From Lentzea aerocolonigenes (GTDB taxonomy: Bacteria > Actinomycetota > Actinomycetes > Mycobacteriales > Pseudonocardiaceae): 5,239 nt of DNA. Numbering within the stretch: position 1 is the stretch's first letter; the number at the start of each line of letters is the position of its first letter. Location of the stretch: NCBI RefSeq assembly GCF_000955955.1, contig NZ_JYJG01000249.1, positions 1 through 5,239 of the forward strand, written 5' to 3'. Positions 1 to 5,220 of this stretch are shown in pieces. Below the pieces are notes generated by a model. It did not search any database. It was given only the letters and a program-made list of their open reading frames with translations, and was not told the DNA's origin. A program made the position numbers and the translations under genes.

Positions 1-3
1 GTG

Positions 4-22
4 GATGAAGGTTCCCTTCATC
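4..22 (-). terminator. Stem-loop after chdC, possible terminator of the haem operon
   Basis: A perfect 8-bp inverted repeat (GATGAAGG at 4-11, CCTTCATC at 15-22) with a 3-base loop lies 7 bp past the chdC stop codon. Its place right after the last visible gene of a minus-strand operon fits a transcription terminator or an mRNA 3'-end stabiliser. The stem is only moderately GC-rich, and any downstream U-tract would lie outside the window, so termination cannot be shown. It could also be an operator for a gene further left. Confidence 0.4.
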
Positions 23-29
23 AGTTGCC

Positions 30-722
30 CTACGGCAGGTTCGTGACCAGCTCGGCGGCCGGGACGCGGGTGCCCGTGTAGAACGGGATCTCCTCGCGCA
101 CGTGCAGGCGCGCCTCGGTGCCGCGCAGGTGACGCATCAGGTCGACGATGCGGTGCAGTTCGTCGGCCTCGAACGCGAGCATCCACTCGTAGTCGCCCAG
201 TGCGAACGACGCGACGGTGTTCGCGCGCACGTCCGGGTAGTCGCGGGCTTCCTTGCCGTGGTCCGCCAGCATCTTGCGGCGGTCCTCCTCCGGCAGCAGG
301 TACCACTCGTAGGACCGCACGAACGGGTAGACGCACACGTACTTGCGCGCCTCCTCACCGGCGAGGAAGGCCGGGATGTGGCTGCGGTTGAACTCGGCGG
401 GCCGGTGCAGGGCGACCTGCGACCAGACCGGCGTCGAGACCTTGCCGAGCGGGGTGCGGCGGAAGCCCGTGTAGGCGGCCTGCACCTGCTCGATCTCCTC
501 GGCGTGCCACCAGATCATGAAGTCGGCGTCGGCACGCAGACCCGCCAGGTCGTAGACGCCGCGGACGACGACGCCCTTGCCCTCCAACGCGTCCAGGTAG
601 TTCTGGGTCTCCGCGGCGGCGGCGCTGCGGTCCTCAGGGAGCTTGCCCGGTTCGACCCGGAACACCGACCACATCGTGTAGCGGATGGTGTCGTTGAGCT
701 CGTTGTAGTTCAGGCGTGCCAT
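30..722 (-). CDS. chdC: Coproheme decarboxylase ChdC (HemQ), chlorite dismutase-like family
   Basis: This cytoplasmic enzyme carries out the last step of coproporphyrin-dependent haem synthesis: peroxide-driven oxidative decarboxylation of two propionates of Fe-coproporphyrin III, via harderoheme, to give haem b. The 230-residue protein matches the actinobacterial HemQ form closely from the first residues ([10 protein letters not shown]), including the blocks [19 protein letters not shown] (51-69), [20 protein letters not shown] (107-126) and [14 protein letters not shown] (131-144). H115, Y132 and H155 (MLADHGK) keep the spacing of the distal His118, catalytic Tyr135 and proximal haem-ligand His158 described for Corynebacterium diphtheriae ChdC, offset by three. 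It is the last gene of the hemE-cgoX-chdC operon, 23 bp after cgoX. The start is fixed by family conservation, although the only good ribosome-binding sequence sits unusually close to it. Length and key residues indicate an intact enzyme. Confidence 0.96.
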   Translation of the reverse strand: MARLNYNELNDTIRYTMWSVFRVEPGKLPEDRSAAAAETQNYLDALEGKGVVVRGVYDLAGLRADADFMIWWHAEEIEQVQAAYTGFRRTPLGKVSTPVWSQVALHRPAEFNRSHIPAFLAGEEARKYVCVYPFVRSYEWYLLPEEDRRKMLADHGKEARDYPDVRANTVASFALGDYEWMLAFEADELHRIVDLMRHLRGTEARLHVREEIPFYTGTRVPAAELVTNLP

Positions 723-723
723 A

Positions 724-728
724 CCTCC
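724..728 (-). promoter_or_regulatory. Tightly spaced ribosome-binding sequence of chdC
   Basis: On the minus strand GGAGG (728-724) is followed by one T and then the ATG of chdC. This is the strongest anti-SD match in the gap, but a 1-base spacer is far below the usual 5-9. No in-frame alternative start lies just upstream: the preceding codons read CCG TGC CAA GAT GGA GGT. Translation may therefore depend on ribosomes arriving from cgoX, whose TAG is 23 bp upstream. Confidence 0.5.
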
Positions 729-745
729 ATCTTGGCACGGCCCCG

Positions 746-2173
746 CTAACGGCGAACTCGACCCAGCAGGTGTGCTGCGACACGGGCCGCGGCGGAGTCG
801 GCCGTGGCGATGCAGGCGGGCACGCCGACGCCGTGCAGCGTGGCGCCCGCGACGGCGATCCCCGGCACGTGACTGATGCCCCGTTCGATGGTCTCGACCA
901 GGTCGACGTGGCCGACGCCGTACTGCGGCAGGCCTCCGCCCCAGCGCTGCACCACGTAGTCGATCGGCTCGGCCTTGATCCCGGTCAGTTCGTGCAGGTC
1001 GTTGCGCACGGCCTTCACCAGGTCGGCGTCACTGCGCTGCAGGAGCGCAGTCTCGCCGTGCCGGCCGACCGAACCGCGCAGGATGACCGGTTCGCCGTAG
1101 TGCGACCACTTGCGGCTGGAGAACGTGAACGCCTTGGCGGTGAACGGGGTGATGCGATCCGAGTACCGCTCCCCCTCCGCGATCAGGATGCCGGAGCGGT
1201 CCGGCAGCTCCGTGCCCGGCGGTAAGGCCAGCGCGACGACCGCCATCGAGGCGACCTCGACCTTGCCGTACGCGGCGGACACCTGCGGCGCGATCTCCGA
1301 GAGCAGCTTGCGCGCCGACGGAGCCGGGACTGCGAGCACGACGCCGTCGCACTCCAGGTACTCGGGCGTGGCGGCCGAGCCGATCTCCAGGCGCCAGCCG
1401 TCGCCCAGCCAGGACAGCACGCGGACGGGAAGACCCAGGCGGACGACCGGCTTCGCGACCTCGGCGAGCCGGTCGACGAGCGACGACACCCCGTTGGCGA
1501 GGCTGGCGAACACCGGTGGCCGCGCGGCACGGGGCTGCGGCGGCGCGGGCATCATCGTCGCGGCGGCGGCGAGCAGTGAGCCGACGCCCTTGTCCAGCAG
1601 CGTGGCGATCTGCGGCATCGTGGCCCTCAGGCCGAGCTCGTCCGCGCGGCCCGCGTAGACACCGCCGAGCAACGGACTGACCAGGCGGTCGGCGACCTCG
1701 GGGCCGAACCTGTCCTTCATCAGCGCGCCGACCGCGACGTCGCCGCCTTTGAGTTCGATCGGCGGCAGCGTCGGTTCCATCTCGACCCGCAGCGCGCCCT
1801 CGGACGACAGCATGTGCCGCACGGCCTCGACGCTCGCCGGCACACCCATGAACGTGTGCGCGGGCAGCTGATGCGTACGGCCGGCGGCGTGGACTGAGGC
1901 TTTGGCGGCGGTCGGGTGCACGACGTGATCGGCGAGCCCGACCTCGGCGATCAGCTCCTGCGCCTCGGGCTTGCGGTGCAGGAACGCCTCCGCGCCCACG
2001 TCGAACCGCACGCCCGCGAGCTCGGTCGTGCACAGCTTGCCGCCGAGCCGGTCGGACTGCTCGATCACGGTGATCCGCGCGTCCGGGCCGAGCAGCATCC
2101 GCAGCCGGTGCGCGGCGGCGAGGCCGGAGATCCCGCCTCCGACGACAGCTACGTGCGGCGCTCTCCCGTGCAT
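746..2173 (-). CDS. cgoX: Coproporphyrinogen III oxidase CgoX (HemY/HemG-type, FAD-dependent)
   Basis: This FAD flavoprotein removes six electrons from coproporphyrinogen III, with O2 as acceptor, to give coproporphyrin III in the Gram-positive haem pathway. Homologues are often annotated as protoporphyrinogen oxidase, hemY or hemG. The 475-residue length is normal. An N-terminal Rossmann dinucleotide-binding motif is visible ([17 protein letters not shown], about 8-24), with the acidic residue ending strand 2 at E38 in [20 protein letters not shown] follows at 56-64, the family segment [16 protein letters not shown] at 170-185, [13 protein letters not shown] at 410-422, and the C-terminal FAD-contact block [19 protein letters not shown] at 441-459. 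No signal peptide or membrane span is evident. The ATG overlaps the hemE stop by one base, so translation is probably coupled, and chdC follows 23 bp later. Coproporphyrinogen rather than protoporphyrinogen as substrate is inferred from the adjacent chdC. Confidence 0.95.
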   Translation of the reverse strand: MHGRAPHVAVVGGGISGLAAAHRLRMLLGPDARITVIEQSDRLGGKLCTTELAGVRFDVGAEAFLHRKPEAQELIAEVGLADHVVHPTAAKASVHAAGRTHQLPAHTFMGVPASVEAVRHMLSSEGALRVEMEPTLPPIELKGGDVAVGALMKDRFGPEVADRLVSPLLGGVYAGRADELGLRATMPQIATLLDKGVGSLLAAAATMMPAPPQPRAARPPVFASLANGVSSLVDRLAEVAKPVVRLGLPVRVLSWLGDGWRLEIGSAATPEYLECDGVVLAVPAPSARKLLSEIAPQVSAAYGKVEVASMAVVALALPPGTELPDRSGILIAEGERYSDRITPFTAKAFTFSSRKWSHYGEPVILRGSVGRHGETALLQRSDADLVKAVRNDLHELTGIKAEPIDYVVQRWGGGLPQYGVGHVDLVETIERGISHVPGIAVAGATLHGVGVPACIATADSAAARVAAHLLGRVRR

Positions 2174-2175
2174 TA
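2171..2175 (-). promoter_or_regulatory. TAATG stop/start overlap between hemE and cgoX
   Basis: On the minus strand hemE ends with TAA (2175-2173) and cgoX starts with ATG (2173-2171), sharing one A. Such an overlap is the classical arrangement for termination-reinitiation coupling and should keep the two enzymes in fixed proportion. Apart from the coding sequence of hemE itself there is no independent leader for cgoX. Confidence 0.8.
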
Positions 2176-3198
2176 CAAGCTGTGGATCAGTTCGACGGTC
2201 CGGGTGATGATCTCCGGATCGGTGTCGGGGAGCACGCCGTGGCCGAGGTTGAAGATGTGGCCCGCGGCGGCCTTGCCCTCGGCGTGGATGCGGCGGACCT
2301 CGCGTTCGACGGCGTCGAAGCCCGCGAAGAACAACGCCGGGTCGAGGTTGCCCTGCACGACCGGTTTGGGCAGTTGCGGTGCCGCCTGCTCCAGCCTCTG
2401 CACGGCGACATCCAGGGGGATTCGCCAGTCGACGCCGACGACGTCCGCACCGGCCTCGCGCATCGCGGGCAGCAGCTCACCCGTGCCGACACCGAAGTGG
2501 ATGCGCGGCACGGTCGTGATCGTCTCGAGGACGCGCTTCGAGTGCGGCAGGACGAACTCGCGGTAGTCGCGCTCGGACAGCGCGCCCGCCCAGGAGTCGA
2601 ACAGCTGCACGGCCTGCACGCCCGCGTCGAGCTGCGCGTGCAGGAAGGCCGCGGTGACGTCCGCGATCTTGGCCAGCAGCGCGTGCCACAGCTCGGGGTT
2701 GCCGTGCATGAGCGCCTTGGTGCGCTCGTGGTTCTTGCTCGGGCCGCCCTCGACGAGGTAGCTCGCGAGCGTGAACGGCGCCCCGGCGAACCCGATCAGC
2801 GCGACCTGCTGGGGAAGTTCCTTGAGCAGCAACCCGATGGCGTCCGCGACCGGCTGGACCTGCTCGGCGTGCAGCTCTGGCAGTTTGCGAACGTCTTCGA
2901 TCGTCCGGACCGGGTTCGCGACCACCGGTCCGGTGCCCGCGACGATGTCCAGGTCGACACCGGCGGCCTTCAGCGGCACCACGATGTCGGAGAAGAGGAT
3001 CGCGCCGTCGACGCCGTGTCGCCGGACGGGCTGCATGGTGATCTCGCAGACCATCTCGGGATCCATGCAGGCGTCGAGCATCGCGGTGCCCTGGCGCAGT
3101 GCCCGGTACTCGGGCAACGACCGTCCCGCCTGCCGCATGAACCAGACAGGGGTGTGCGACGGGGTGCCGCCACGCGCGGCCACAAGAAGGGGTGCCAT
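2173..3198 (-). CDS. hemE: Uroporphyrinogen III decarboxylase HemE
   Basis: This cytoplasmic, cofactor-free enzyme decarboxylates the four acetate side chains of uroporphyrinogen III to give coproporphyrinogen III. Counting from the ATG at 3207 (344 aa), the signature [16 protein letters not shown] (20-35) gives R25 and R29, equivalent to human Arg37 and Arg41. LFSDI gives D74 (human Asp86), ASYLVEGG gives Y150 (Tyr164), FDSWAG gives S205 (Ser219) and NLGHGV gives H323 (His339). [17 protein letters not shown] and the C-terminal [10 protein letters not shown] are also present, so the enzyme looks complete. Start choice: ATG codons lie at 3207 and 3198 (MTSMAPLL). The GGGAG site abuts the first but is 9 bases from the second, so 3198 (341 aa) is preferred; 3207 remains possible. 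It is the first gene of the haem operon and is divergent from the DUF3000 gene. Confidence 0.96.
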   Translation of the reverse strand: MAPLLVAARGGTPSHTPVWFMRQAGRSLPEYRALRQGTAMLDACMDPEMVCEITMQPVRRHGVDGAILFSDIVVPLKAAGVDLDIVAGTGPVVANPVRTIEDVRKLPELHAEQVQPVADAIGLLLKELPQQVALIGFAGAPFTLASYLVEGGPSKNHERTKALMHGNPELWHALLAKIADVTAAFLHAQLDAGVQAVQLFDSWAGALSERDYREFVLPHSKRVLETITTVPRIHFGVGTGELLPAMREAGADVVGVDWRIPLDVAVQRLEQAAPQLPKPVVQGNLDPALFFAGFDAVEREVRRIHAEGKAAAGHIFNLGHGVLPDTDPEIITRTVELIHSL

Positions 3199-3207
3199 GG
3201 AAGTCAT

Positions 3208-3216
3208 CTCCCTTTC
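3208..3216 (-). promoter_or_regulatory. Ribosome-binding site deciding the hemE start
   Basis: The minus strand reads GAAAGGGAG (3216-3208) directly before the ATG at 3207. The GGAG core lies 0 bases from that ATG but 9 bases from the in-frame ATG at 3198, which favours the shorter HemE (341 aa). If the upstream AAAGG is used instead, with a 3-base spacer, the longer form would result. Confidence 0.6.
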
Positions 3217-3279
3217 ATGGTCCCACGTCTCGGCGTGCCGCCATCACCCGGCCGGATTGCGAGGCATACAGTCAGTTGT
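3217..3279. promoter_or_regulatory. Divergent intergenic region between hemE and the DUF3000 gene
   Basis: With 3208-3216, this short gap must hold the promoter or promoters of both the haem operon (leftward) and the DUF3000 gene (rightward), unless they reach into the coding regions. An 8-bp palindrome CCGGCCGG lies at 3248-3255. For the leftward direction I found no convincing -10/-35 pair; the stretch CTGACT (minus strand, 3275-3270) matches four of six bases of a -35 but has no -10 at a proper distance. No recognisable regulator site, such as an iron box, was identified. Confidence 0.5.
3267..3272 (+). promoter_or_regulatory. Candidate -10 element for a leaderless DUF3000 transcript
   Basis: TACAGT at 3267-3272 fits the actinobacterial TANNNT -10 pattern. 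Seven bases separate it from the GTG at 3280, which places the expected transcription start at or one base before the start codon. No Shine-Dalgarno sequence lies at usable spacing (GAGG at 3261-3264 is 15 bases away). Both facts point to leaderless translation, which is common in actinobacteria. No -35 match is evident 16-18 bp upstream. Confidence 0.5.
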
Positions 3280-3822
3280 GTGACCGAGCCGGAAATCTTC
3301 CGCCGGGCGGTGGGGACGCTCAAGTCGGTTCGCCACAGGCCCGAGATCGAACTCACCGAGGTTCGACCGCCCCAGCGGCTCGCGCCGTGGGCGTACGCGC
3401 TGACGGCTGAGGTCACCGGCCCGTCGGACGAGCTGTCGACCGGGAGGCTCGTGCTGCTGCACGACCCGGACGGCGACGAGGCGTGGGGCGGTGTCCTGCG
3501 CGTCGTGGCGTACGTGCGGGTGGAGCTGGACCACGAGCTCGCGTCGGATCCCCTGTTGCCCGAGGTCGGGTGGTCGTGGCTGACCGAGGCGCTGGAGCAG
3601 TCCGGCGCCGGGTTCACCGCGCTGGGCGGCACCGTGACGCAGACGTCCTCGGCCCGCTTCGGCGACATCGCCGGTCCGGCTCGTACGGACGATCTGGAGC
3701 TGCGCGCGTCCTGGACCGCTCTGGACGGCGAACTCGCCGAGCACGGCACCGCGTTCTACGAGCTGATGGCGACAGCCGTGGGGCTGCCGCCGGTCGGTGT
3801 CACCATGTTCGGGCAGCGCTAG
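3280..3822 (+). CDS. DUF3000 family protein of unknown function
   Basis: A 180-residue soluble protein recognisable as the actinobacterial DUF3000 family, whose biochemical role I do not know. Typical family blocks are PPQRLAPWAYALTAEV (30-45), STGRLVLLHDPDGDEAWGG (53-71), the best-conserved run DPLLPEVGWSWLTEAL (90-105), GGTVTQTSSARFG (116-128), LELRASWTAL (139-148) and a short helical C-terminus ending MATAVGLPPVG. There is no signal peptide, membrane span or obvious catalytic motif. The GTG at 3280 matches the family N-terminus (short lead, then FRRAVGTLKSVRHRPEI) and fits a leaderless mRNA; the reading frame stays open far upstream, but only as the antisense shadow of hemE. The gene is divergent from hemE. 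From memory, Mycobacterium tuberculosis also has a DUF3000 gene (Rv2680) close to its hemE-hemY-hemQ cluster, so the link is old. A haem-related role is an inference from position only. Confidence 0.9.
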   Translation: MTEPEIFRRAVGTLKSVRHRPEIELTEVRPPQRLAPWAYALTAEVTGPSDELSTGRLVLLHDPDGDEAWGGVLRVVAYVRVELDHELASDPLLPEVGWSWLTEALEQSGAGFTALGGTVTQTSSARFGDIAGPARTDDLELRASWTALDGELAEHGTAFYELMATAVGLPPVGVTMFGQR

Positions 3823-3850
3823 TCAGCGCTGGTCAGCTCTGGTCGGCTTC
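3811..3850. repeat. Degenerate 10-bp tandem repeat (4 units) spanning two convergent stop codons
   Basis: Four successive 10-base units read GGGCAGCGCT, AGTCAGCGCT, GGTCAGCTCT and GGTCGGCTTC. Neighbouring units match at 8, 8 and 7 of 10 positions, with consensus near GGTCAGCGCT. The array contains the last three codons and TAG of the DUF3000 gene, the 10-bp gap, and the TGA and last five codons of the dipeptidase gene. A duplication history is inferred, with later drift. Confidence 0.65.
3814..3831. terminator. Stem-loop between convergent genes, possible bidirectional terminator
   Basis: CAGCGCT (3814-3820) and AGCGCTG (3825-3831) form a perfect 7-bp, mostly GC stem with the 4-base loop AGTC. 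Each arm contains the palindrome AGCGCT. It covers the DUF3000 stop codon and ends two bases before the dipeptidase stop on the other strand, so it could terminate both transcripts. There is no U-tract on either side; actinobacterial terminators often lack one, but this keeps confidence modest. Confidence 0.4.
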
Positions 3851-4981
3851 GCGCAGGACGCGCAGGACGTTCGCGCCCGCGAGCTTCGTGCAGTCGTCCT
3901 CGGACCAGCCCTTGTCGAGCAGTGCGCCGATGAGGTTCGGATAGGTCGAGACGTCCTCGAGCCCCTGCGGAAGTTCGCCGACGCCGTCGTAGTCGCCGCC
4001 GAGACCGATGTGGTCGATGCCGACGACCTCGCGCGCGTGCTCGACGTGCGCGACGACGTCGTCGAGCGTCGCGGTGGGCGCCGGGTGGTCGACGATCCAC
4101 TTCTCGCCGAAGACCTTGCGGGCTCCGAGGTCGGCGTGGTTCTCCCCGGCGGCGGTCATCGCGTCACGAAGGGCTGCGTCCCATTCAGCGAACCGGGGTG
4201 CCACGAAGCTCGGGACGAATGTGATCATGGCCACACCGCCGTTGTCCTTGAGCTTGACCAGAACGTCGTCCGGGATGTTGCGCGGATGGTCCGCGACGTG
4301 GCGGCACGACGAGTGGCTGAAGATGACGGGCTTGACGCTCGTCTCCAGCGCGGCGTGCATCGTGCTCGGCGCGACGTGGCTCAGGTCGACGAGCATGCCG
4401 ATCCGGTTCATCTCGCGGACGACCTCGCGGCCGAACTCCGTCAGCCCGCCGTGTTGTGGCTGGTCAGTGGCACTGTCGGCCCACGGCGTGTTGTCGTTGT
4501 GGGTCAGTGTCATGTAGCGGACACCCAGCCGGCGCAGCGCGCGCAGAACTCCGAGTGAAGAGTTGATGGAATGTCCGCCCTCGGCCCCCAGGAGGGACGC
4601 GACACGCCCGGACGCGAAAACTTTTTCAGCCTCGGCGGCGGTGGTCGCGACGCCCAGGTGGTCGGAGTACCGCTCGGCCAGCTCGTAGACCAGTTCGACC
4701 TGCTCCAGCACGGCGGTCACGGCTCCGTCGCCCGCCAGCCGGCACGGAATCCAGACGGACCAGAACTGCATCCCCAGACCGCCCTCGCGCATTTTCACGA
4801 TGTCGGTGTGCAACCTGGGATGACGTTCCGTGAGATCGATCTTCGCGGCGGTCGTGTAGACGTCCTCGCCCGTTCCCTCACCGAACTCCCGCAATGCCCA
4901 CGGGAGGTCGTTGTGGCCGTCGACGAGGGGTACACGCTGCAGCAACGCCCGCGCTCGTTCCGGACCGGTCAGGCTCGGCAC
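3833..4981 (-). CDS. M19 family (renal/membrane dipeptidase-like) zinc dipeptidase
   Basis: A binuclear-zinc peptidase of the amidohydrolase-like TIM-barrel type; family members hydrolyse dipeptides, some with a D-residue at the C-terminal side. From the preferred GTG start the protein has 382 residues. Visible ligands, by comparison with human DPEP1, are H23 and D25 in VDGHND, bridging E134 in LGAEGGHS, H202 in VDLSHV and H223 in FSHSSCRHV. R234 in RNIPDD and D330 in GLGGDYDG match human Arg230 and Asp288, and H161 lies in LTHND. H223 and D330 are 107 residues apart against 69 in the human enzyme, so there is an insert of about 38 residues. No signal peptide, lipobox or membrane anchor is present, so a cytoplasmic location is inferred. 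Start: AGGAG lies 6 bases before GTG 4981; an in-frame TTG at 4987 abuts the same site and is unlikely. The gene converges on DUF3000 with a 10-bp gap and looks monocistronic. The substrate is unknown. Confidence 0.93.
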   Translation of the reverse strand: MPSLTGPERARALLQRVPLVDGHNDLPWALREFGEGTGEDVYTTAAKIDLTERHPRLHTDIVKMREGGLGMQFWSVWIPCRLAGDGAVTAVLEQVELVYELAERYSDHLGVATTAAEAEKVFASGRVASLLGAEGGHSINSSLGVLRALRRLGVRYMTLTHNDNTPWADSATDQPQHGGLTEFGREVVREMNRIGMLVDLSHVAPSTMHAALETSVKPVIFSHSSCRHVADHPRNIPDDVLVKLKDNGGVAMITFVPSFVAPRFAEWDAALRDAMTAAGENHADLGARKVFGEKWIVDHPAPTATLDDVVAHVEHAREVVGIDHIGLGGDYDGVGELPQGLEDVSTYPNLIGALLDKGWSEDDCTKLAGANVLRVLREADQS

Positions 4982-4987
4982 AACCAA

Positions 4988-4992
4988 CTCCT
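4988..4992 (-). promoter_or_regulatory. Ribosome-binding site of the dipeptidase gene
   Basis: AGGAG on the minus strand (4992-4988) lies 6 bases upstream of GTG at 4981-4979, an ideal spacing, and 0 bases upstream of the alternative TTG at 4987-4985. This decides for GTG and a protein beginning MPSLTGPERAR. Confidence 0.8.
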
Positions 4993-5025
4993 ATACGTCG
5001 TCATGAGGGGATCTCGTGTTACTCC

Positions 5026-5086
5026 CCCTATCTAGTTGTCATCCGATCGTGTGACAGATGAGTCCATCTGTCACAACTCAATAGGG
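5026..5086. repeat. Outer inverted repeat of a nested, near-symmetric regulatory region
   Basis: The left arm CCCTATCTAGTTGT (5026-5039) and the right arm ACAACTCAATAGGG (5073-5086) are inverted copies at 12 of 14 positions (CCCTATnnAGTTGT), separated by 33 bp. The perfect 11-bp inverted repeat at 5050-5075 lies inside and overlaps the right arm. The segment 5011-5100 has 41 of 90 bases G or C, far below the surrounding genes. It sits 45-105 bp upstream of the dipeptidase start, a usual place for operators. Both strands read CTGTCACA followed 12-15 bases later by TAGATA, which suggests two divergent control units. The hexamers match sigma-70 promoters only weakly. Confidence 0.6.
5050..5075. 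promoter_or_regulatory. Perfect 11-bp inverted repeat, candidate operator
   Basis: TGTGACAGATG (5050-5060) and CATCTGTCACA (5065-5075) are perfect reverse complements around the 4-base centre AGTC, giving a 26-bp dyad. No T-tract follows on either strand, so it is unlikely to be an intrinsic terminator and more likely binds a dimeric regulator. The start of the dipeptidase gene lies 69 bp to the left. The dyad does not match the Crp spacing (TGTGA-N6-TCACA; here the gap is 16). I cannot assign a regulator family. Confidence 0.7.
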
Positions 5087-5220
5087 ATAGATACCCGATT
5101 GATCGTCCCGTAGACCCGCATGGGCGGCTACGCTGCCCCAGACGACACCACTTTCGGTCGATCAGTGGCGCGGCTGATTGGACGAAAGTCTCCGGTGCCG
5201 GTCGGGGGCACGGCCCCGGC
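5078..5220 (+). other. Run of potential RNA hairpins, possible structured 5' leader
   Basis: Four stem-loops can be drawn in a row on the plus strand. B: TCAAT/ATTGA (5078-5082, 5098-5102) plus GGG/CCC inside. C: CGTAG/CTACG (5109-5113, 5128-5132) stacked through a 2-base bulge on CCGC/GCGG (5116-5119, 5124-5127) with an ATGG loop. D: 5150-5165 with 5174-5189, 16 positions of which 13 are Watson-Crick, two G-U and one G-A mismatch, with an 8-base loop. E: 5201-5207 with 5214-5220, 7 pairs. TCGTC (5103-5107) can also pair with GACGA (5141-5145) and enclose C. The wobble pairs of D become A-C mismatches on the other strand, so a rightward transcript is favoured. Part of an mRNA leader for a gene beyond the window is inferred. 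No known riboswitch class was recognised. Confidence 0.35.

Noticed and set aside
102..749. Plus-strand open frame opposite chdC (215 aa)
   Set aside because: It is an antisense shadow of a clearly coding gene with no recognisable domain or ribosome-binding site.
2182..3279. Long plus-strand open frame that continues into the DUF3000 gene, giving an apparent 546-aa protein
   Set aside because: The part before 3280 is antisense to hemE, whose protein is unmistakable. Its composition (Arg/Asp/Val-rich, no motif) is typical of a GC-rich shadow frame, and only the part from GTG 3280 matches a family.
3797..4558. Plus-strand open frame opposite the dipeptidase (253 aa)
   Set aside because: It is the antisense shadow of a gene with all M19 catalytic residues, and it starts inside the DUF3000 coding region in another frame.
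4982..4987. TTG at 4987 as start of the dipeptidase (384 aa)
   Set aside because: The AGGAG site directly abuts it, whereas the GTG six bases later has ideal spacing.
5050..5075. Crp/Fnr-type site because of TGTGA...TCACA
   Set aside because: The half-sites are 16 bases apart instead of 6, and the perfect symmetry extends through all 11 inner bases, which is unlike a Crp box.
5178..5195. Resemblance of GGACGAAAGTCTCCGG to part of the GEMM-I (c-di-GMP) riboswitch core
   Set aside because: Only this short stretch is similar. The conserved upstream part of the class (CACGCACAGGGCAAACC-like) and the downstream receptor-helix sequences are absent, so the similarity is probably chance. An Infernal search would settle it.
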